This document shows positions 60,401 through 64,000 of a DNA stretch of 64,000 nt, one piece after another (the stretch's first letter is position 1; every line of letters begins with the position of its first letter). A program made the translations under genes and the position numbers. The notes beneath the pieces were generated by a model. That model saw only the letters and a program-made list of their open reading frames with translations, was not told the origin of the DNA and did not search any database. The stretch is taken from positions 104,110,585 to 104,174,584 of the forward strand of contig CM056377.1 in the NCBI GenBank assembly GCA_029718625.1, in the 5' to 3' direction. Source of the stretch: Synaphobranchus kaupii. Taxonomy: Eukaryota; Chordata; Actinopteri; Anguilliformes; Synaphobranchidae.

Positions 60401-63381
60401 AAATGAGAATGATCACACAGCACTGAACTCTGCAAACAAATCCAGAATGTGCCCTGTTCTGAGCATAGCAACAAAAATCGTGGCATAACGGATTGTGGAT
60501 AAAAAAATTCTGAAAGAATGCAGCGATGTTCACAATTATCCGAGAACAGTTTCTTCTTTCAACACTACCCTATCCAATTTAAAAGGTGCCAAAGGTTAGC
60601 ATGGGGCACAAATGTATTCATTGCAGAATAAAGATATGGTGAGACCACATCAAAGACAAAGGGCCAAGTGTCTGAGCTCCATGTTTTTGCCTTTGTATTG
60701 TTTACCATTTTTTTCCTTAGCTCCTCAGCATCCATCTCCCGCTTTTCTTTTGCTCTCATCTCCGCCTGCTTCTCAAAGTAAATGAGCCTCTGCACCTCCT
60801 CCTCAAAGTATCTGCCCACAGTCAGCTTCTGCACACCATCCCAAAAGCTTCAATGTTAGTTAGTGATACAGTCATGATCACGTAAGATGGTTCATAGAAG
60901 GTCCTCTCTAGCCAAGTCCATTGTGAACATCATTCATTCACATCATCATCCACAAGGTCAGCGAGCCCATGCAAGGTTTGGATCTACCACAAAGCATTTA
61001 ATTGATTGCAAACAATTAAATATACTTTAGCAAGCTAAGGTCAAGAGACCCAGGTTGACAAGGTGAGGATGCGATATCCAGTTGAACCACAATCACAGAG
61101 GAAGAGACTATCTAGAAGTTATCTAGATATGTAGATAAGGGACAGCAATAAAATTATCAAACTATAGATGGTCCAGCTTTAAACTTATCTATAAAGTTGT
61201 TTGTTGGAGGCTAAGTATGATGAGCATTCACTGACAGAAAAAAATACCGACCTCTTTGCTCACAGGACTGCGGAGAGCCCATGGAATCTCTAGAATGTGG
61301 ACCGTGCCAAAATGATCAGAAACTGCCAAAAGGTGCTGCTTAGCTGAAAACGTCAAGTAAAAACAATGAGATTTCAAGCAGTGCTCGTACGTAAGATGTG
61401 CTCATTCTACTATGAAATAAGAGCATTTGAAGATATTTTCCATGTGTTCATGTTCATGTCTCAGCATGCGTTATGACAGAAACTCCTTTAATAAACATGG
61501 TCAAACATTGGGACGCCAGATGAAGTAACTCACAGGATACGATCCAGGGCTTGATGCAGGTGATGCGGGTAGTGGTGACGTTCTGGGTCTGTGCGGGCTC
61601 ATGGGACTTCTCCATCAGGTCCCACACCTCGATGTTTCCATCCTCTTTCCCAATGAAGAACACTCCTGGTCTGGACAAAGACCAGTGTCCCACAGTGCCT
61701 CTCATCGTAGCAGAGCACATGTGCATGATGGGTCCTTGCTGAAACAAAGTCAGCAAGACCGGATGAACAAAACAACAGGCCTCAAATAAGCTTTACAATA
61801 TGGGATAAAAGGTAAAGAAGGATCAGGTATGAAAGTCAATGTTAGCCTGAGGACTACTATAGCAGGTATATTTCTGGCTTCTTGAGACAGATCCAACAAA
61901 TGATAAAACAAAAGTAGAAATTTAAAATAAATAATGTAATATGGAAATGTTAAAATCTGACATCTATTATGCAAATTTCTAAGAGTTTCTCACAGTTTCT
62001 TTCTACTTGTGTTTTCAAATATTTCAGATTTACTCTTCACGGGCACGTGGAGGACGTTTGTTCCACACCGAATAAGGAAAATACCAACAAAAAAAAGACA
62101 CAAGCACCATTTAGCACACAATCAAACATAGAGTATGATTGCTCTCTCAGCCCTGTATTTACAACAAGCATAATAAAAGTGTTTATGAACCCATAATGGT
62201 TACATAATCTATAAAGCAAAAAGGTAGTTTCAACCACTGTGCTAAATCAGGTTCGTGAAATTGGAGCAGTATTTTATAAACAAGGAGAAAGATTGCTGAT
62301 GACCTTTGTTGCCATGGGATTGCACATGTTCAGTCAATAAGCAATCATTATTATTGTCAATACACTTTAGGCTCACAGTCCATCAACCAATGGGCATTGT
62401 GTTTGCACAAGAGGATGCTTTGCAAGAAGAGATGCCCTTAAACTTGAAGCAAAATATTTGCTTTTGTGTTCTTTTTATTTGTAGAAAGATGGGGACACTC
62501 CTTGTAAGAACAATGTTCCCTTTAAGCACATCTATACAATGCCACCCATTTACATGAATGACAAAGGTTCAGAAAAATGTAGAGAACACAAACATATACG
62601 TCTGGCACATATTTAGTTAATATTAAGGGGCTTCATAAGGGAACATCAAGCATGCTAATCTAAACCTTTTCCTAATAATGCTTAACACCCTCCCAAAACT
62701 GTGAGGCGAGTGAGCGTCTACATAAGTCTGGGTTGCGCCAAAAAAATTGTATACCTACATGAGACACGTTCAGTAATCTCGCAATGGATACAAAAGAACC
62801 AATCGTTAACATTGGGGGCGGGTCTTTTTTCTCCAGTCAATTGGCGAAGGCGGGACTTGCGCAAGGAGGTCTGGAGCATTGCGTCTCAAATAGAAACAGG
62901 GCGAGTAGCAACGCAGGGTGAAGCATAACGTGACGCGACACACATGGCTGGTGTAGGTTTCACGATTGATTATAATAGACGCGTTCATTATTTTGACGAG
63001 ACGCTGACCGACGCAGACGCTCGCCCGCACCCGGTTTGGGGAGGGTGTTAGACCAATAAATTAGCCTTGTCAAATGGCACTGCCTTAGGTTCACATACAT
63101 AAAACTGGCCTGTCCTGACAAAATGTGCCAGTGCCTTCTCAGCTCCTTTTAAACCTTGCTCACTGTCTGTAAAGGCAGATTCCTTAAACTGAAAACACAT
63201 CTGATCAGAGTTTGACAGGTCCTGTAGAAATTTATTATGGGTTAATTTACCATGACCCCCTCCTTCCAGATGGCGAAAGTCCAGCCTCCCACAGTCAGGA
63301 TTATGTCTTTGAAAAAAGGTGACCTCCGCACAGTGTTCACTGGGCCATCATGTTCAATGAAACAGCGAGAGGGCTTGGCAC
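57346..63381 (-). CDS. DNAI3: DNAI3 (WDR63): axonemal dynein intermediate chain, 3' part (five exons, continues past the right edge)
   Basis: This is the C-terminal part of a WD-repeat dynein intermediate chain. DNAI3/WDR63 is the vertebrate counterpart of Chlamydomonas IC140 of the inner-arm I1/f dynein in motile cilia. Exons in transcript order are 63381-63251, 61738-61534, 61343-61252, 60828-60706 and 57489-57346, with consistent phases (1,0,1,0,0 at entry). The product shows WD-repeat pieces (ILTVGGWTFAIWKEGVM; FFIGKEDGNIEVWDLMEKSH; HLLAVSDHFGTVHILEIPWA), then a charged helical tail. Its 3' end faces that of SYDE2, as I recall for human. The 5' exons are outside the window. Confidence 0.9.
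57660..60075. repeat. Foldback family, copy 2, split by a 1.9-kb insertion
   Basis: The left arm (57660-57800; GTAAACAGGTGATGTTATCA, GATATCAAAAGACTTGTGAT) is the inverted match of the right arm, which is broken in two: 58003-58103 and 60016-60075 (AGAGTCTTTTGATATCC, CATCACCTGTTTACCTGCGG). An inner palindrome lies at 57801-57868. Between arms, 57869-58002 matches copy 1. The right-arm break coincides with the insert at 58104-60015. All lie in the last DNAI3 intron. Confidence 0.85.
58104..60015. mobile_element. TIR element inserted in the foldback copy (family not assigned)
   Basis: The ends are inverted repeats: GGGCTCTATCTTGG at the left and CGGGTGTAAGATAGGGCCC at the right. Subterminal GGCGCTTGGTCTAAGCGCAT and GGGCGTGTCCAAGTCCACTT at the left resemble a fish DNA transposon I have seen labelled Harbinger-like; I am not certain of that. 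The interior (about 1.9 kb) has only short frames, so it is non-autonomous or decayed. Confidence 0.7.
60060..60402 (+). mobile_element. Fish DNA-transposon 3' end with nested SINE tail
   Basis: It contains GTCCCAACTTTTTTGGAACA, TTGCAGGCATTAAATTCAGA and CATACTGTCCCGACTTTTTT followed by GGAATTGGGGTTTGTAC, a very common fish DNA-transposon terminus. It is continuous with the foldback right arm (CACCTGTTTACCTGCGGAATG), so foldback copy 2 and this end are probably one element. A foreign tail interrupts it at about 60292-60352. Confidence 0.75.
60292..60352 (+). mobile_element. Teleost SINE/LINE tail fragment
   Basis: GTAAGTCGCTCTGGATAAGA followed by GCGTCTGCTAAATGCC and TAATGTAATG. This is the 3' tail shared by many teleost retroposons, here inserted within the DNA-transposon end. 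Confidence 0.8.
60706..60828 (-). CDS. DNAI3: DNAI3 exon, second from the end (charged helix)
   Basis: The acceptor TGGTGTGCAG precedes AAGCTGACTGTG. The 41 codons encode KLTVGRYFEEEVQRLIYFEK and then QAEMRAKEKREMDAEELRKK, strongly helical and charged, likely a coiled coil after the propeller. The donor is AAAATG|GTAAAC, phase 0. Confidence 0.92.
61252..61343 (-). CDS. DNAI3: DNAI3 exon, third from the end
   Basis: The acceptor CGTTTTCAG precedes CTAAGCAGCACC. With the carried T it reads S-KQHLLAVSDHFGTVHILEI then PWALRSPVSKE, another WD strand set. The donor is AAAGAG|GTCGGT, less typical than its neighbours but phase-correct into the next exon. Confidence 0.88.
61534..61738 (-). CDS. DNAI3: DNAI3 exon (WD repeat), fourth from the end
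   Basis: The acceptor TTGTTTCAG precedes CAAGGACCCATC. It encodes QGPIMHMCSATMRGTVGHWS, LSRPGVFFIGKEDGNIEVWD and TTTRITCIKPWIVS, a full WD blade with the closing 'VWD'. The donor is GTATCCT|GTGAGT, leaving one base. Confidence 0.93.
61739..63250 (-). other. DNAI3: DNAI3 intron with MITE
   Basis: The intron between the fifth- and fourth-last exons. Apart from the 364-bp MITE no feature was recognised. Confidence 0.7.
62685..63048. mobile_element. 364-bp MITE with TA target duplication in a DNAI3 intron
   Basis: Terminal inverted repeats are ACACCCTCCCAAAACTG and, at the other end, CCGGTTTGGGGAGGGTGT. Subterminal GGCGAGTGAGCGTCT pairs with AGACGCTCGCCCGCA. TA lies directly outside both ends (62683-62684 and 63049-63050), consistent with Tc1/mariner-type insertion. 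The interior is CpG-rich (CGCGACA, GACGCGTTC), unlike the AT-rich intron. Confidence 0.8.
63251..63381 (-). CDS. DNAI3: DNAI3 exon (WD repeat), fifth from the end
   Basis: On the minus strand the acceptor CTGTCTCAG precedes GTGCCAAGCCCTCTCGC. It encodes (G)AKPSRCFIEHDGPVNTV, then RRSPFFKDIILTVGGWTFAI. It ends GTCATG|GTAAAT in phase 0. The entering codon is split, so at least one upstream exon exists beyond the window or further right within it. Confidence 0.9.
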
Positions 63382-64000
63382 CTGAGACAGGAAAGAGGTA
63401 TGAAATATGGGACAGCTGTATGCAGAAAATATTTGGGGTGTTGAGCTTGATCCAACCAAGCACAATGCTGGCAATGCTTCATAAGTGTTTCCAAGAAAAT
63501 GACTGTGAGTGAAGTGGATGCCTTGTGTTGATAATGAACTGTTTAATATTAAGCCAATGTCTACATGCCAGAACTCCCCGATCCAGATAATGATGCCGGA
63601 GAAGAATAAGCCTATATTCCTTAGAGAAACTTGTCTCCTCATGATGAGGGCGTACATTGAATCATTGAATATAAATACCAATCAACCTAAATACTTTAAA
63701 ATGAAACTAAAGTTAAATTCTGATTGCTACTGTCATTTGCAGACAGCTCTATATCATCTGCACCTCAGTTTTGGGAAACCTCAAACAGAATTGTTTGTCG
63801 TGGGGAACGAACACTGTAGTACCCTTGAAAATCACTGTTCTTTTGTTGGGCAGTGTAAATACTAAATAAAATCCAATAAACTGGTTCTCTTCTAGCAGTA
63901 TCTTAAATAAGCTCCCCAACAGAATATATTAGTTGCTCTACACAAAATGTCATTGGTTGAACCCTTTGGAAATGCATTAACCAGTGCAAGGTCCACTTCC
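63382..64000 (-). other. DNAI3: Probable DNAI3 intron reaching the window edge
   Basis: Sequence upstream of the first visible DNAI3 exon. No exon with a matching phase-1 donor was identified here, so the preceding exon probably lies outside the window. Confidence 0.5.

Overview
This window is vertebrate nuclear DNA, most likely from a teleost fish. It has long AT-rich introns with GT/AG splice sites. Interspersed repeats resemble fish families: an L2/CR1-group LINE, Tc1-like ends, piggyBac and hAT relics, and the teleost tail that reads 'GTCGCTCTGGATAAGAGCG'. Two protein-coding genes can be supported, lying tail to tail. No prokaryotic feature, CRISPR array, or confident tRNA or rRNA gene was seen.

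Gene 1 (plus strand, 11432-48376) is a SYDE-family Rho GTPase-activating protein, best called SYDE2. I assembled seven coding exons whose splice phases all agree: 11432-13551, 20904-21575, 28085-29181, 32005-32131, 44453-44634, 45200-45431 and 47787-48376. The product would be about 1,672 residues: a very long, probably disordered N-terminus, a conserved IWYNPIPED motif, a C2 domain, a RhoGAP domain with its arginine finger, and an acidic C-terminal tail. The best start codon (11432) is out of frame with the rest of exon 1, because of one apparently extra G in a six-G run at 11528-11533.

Gene 2 (minus strand, 63381 down to 57346) is the 3' part of DNAI3 (WDR63), an axonemal inner-arm dynein intermediate chain. 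Five phase-consistent exons end the gene and the remainder lies beyond the right edge. From memory, SYDE2 and DNAI3 are also convergent neighbours in human, which supports both names.

Layout: 1-11 kb is intergenic and rich in transposon relics (piggyBac pieces, a hAT MITE with a perfect 8-bp target duplication, an L2 fragment holding a nested SINE). 11-50 kb is SYDE2; intron 4 carries an antisense LINE with an intact 942-codon endonuclease/reverse-transcriptase frame. 50-57 kb is intergenic and includes a dense cluster of Tc1-like ends and two abutting long palindromes (52.4-53.9 kb). 57-64 kb is DNAI3 with foldback and TIR elements in its introns.

The points most worth a second look are the SYDE2 start frameshift, a pair of inverted repeats in introns 4 and 6 that flank two in-frame RhoGAP exons, the double palindrome at 53.05-53.41 kb, and a foldback repeat family present twice, once split by a 1.9-kb insertion. 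I found no clearly new biological system; most unusual structure here is transposon-derived.
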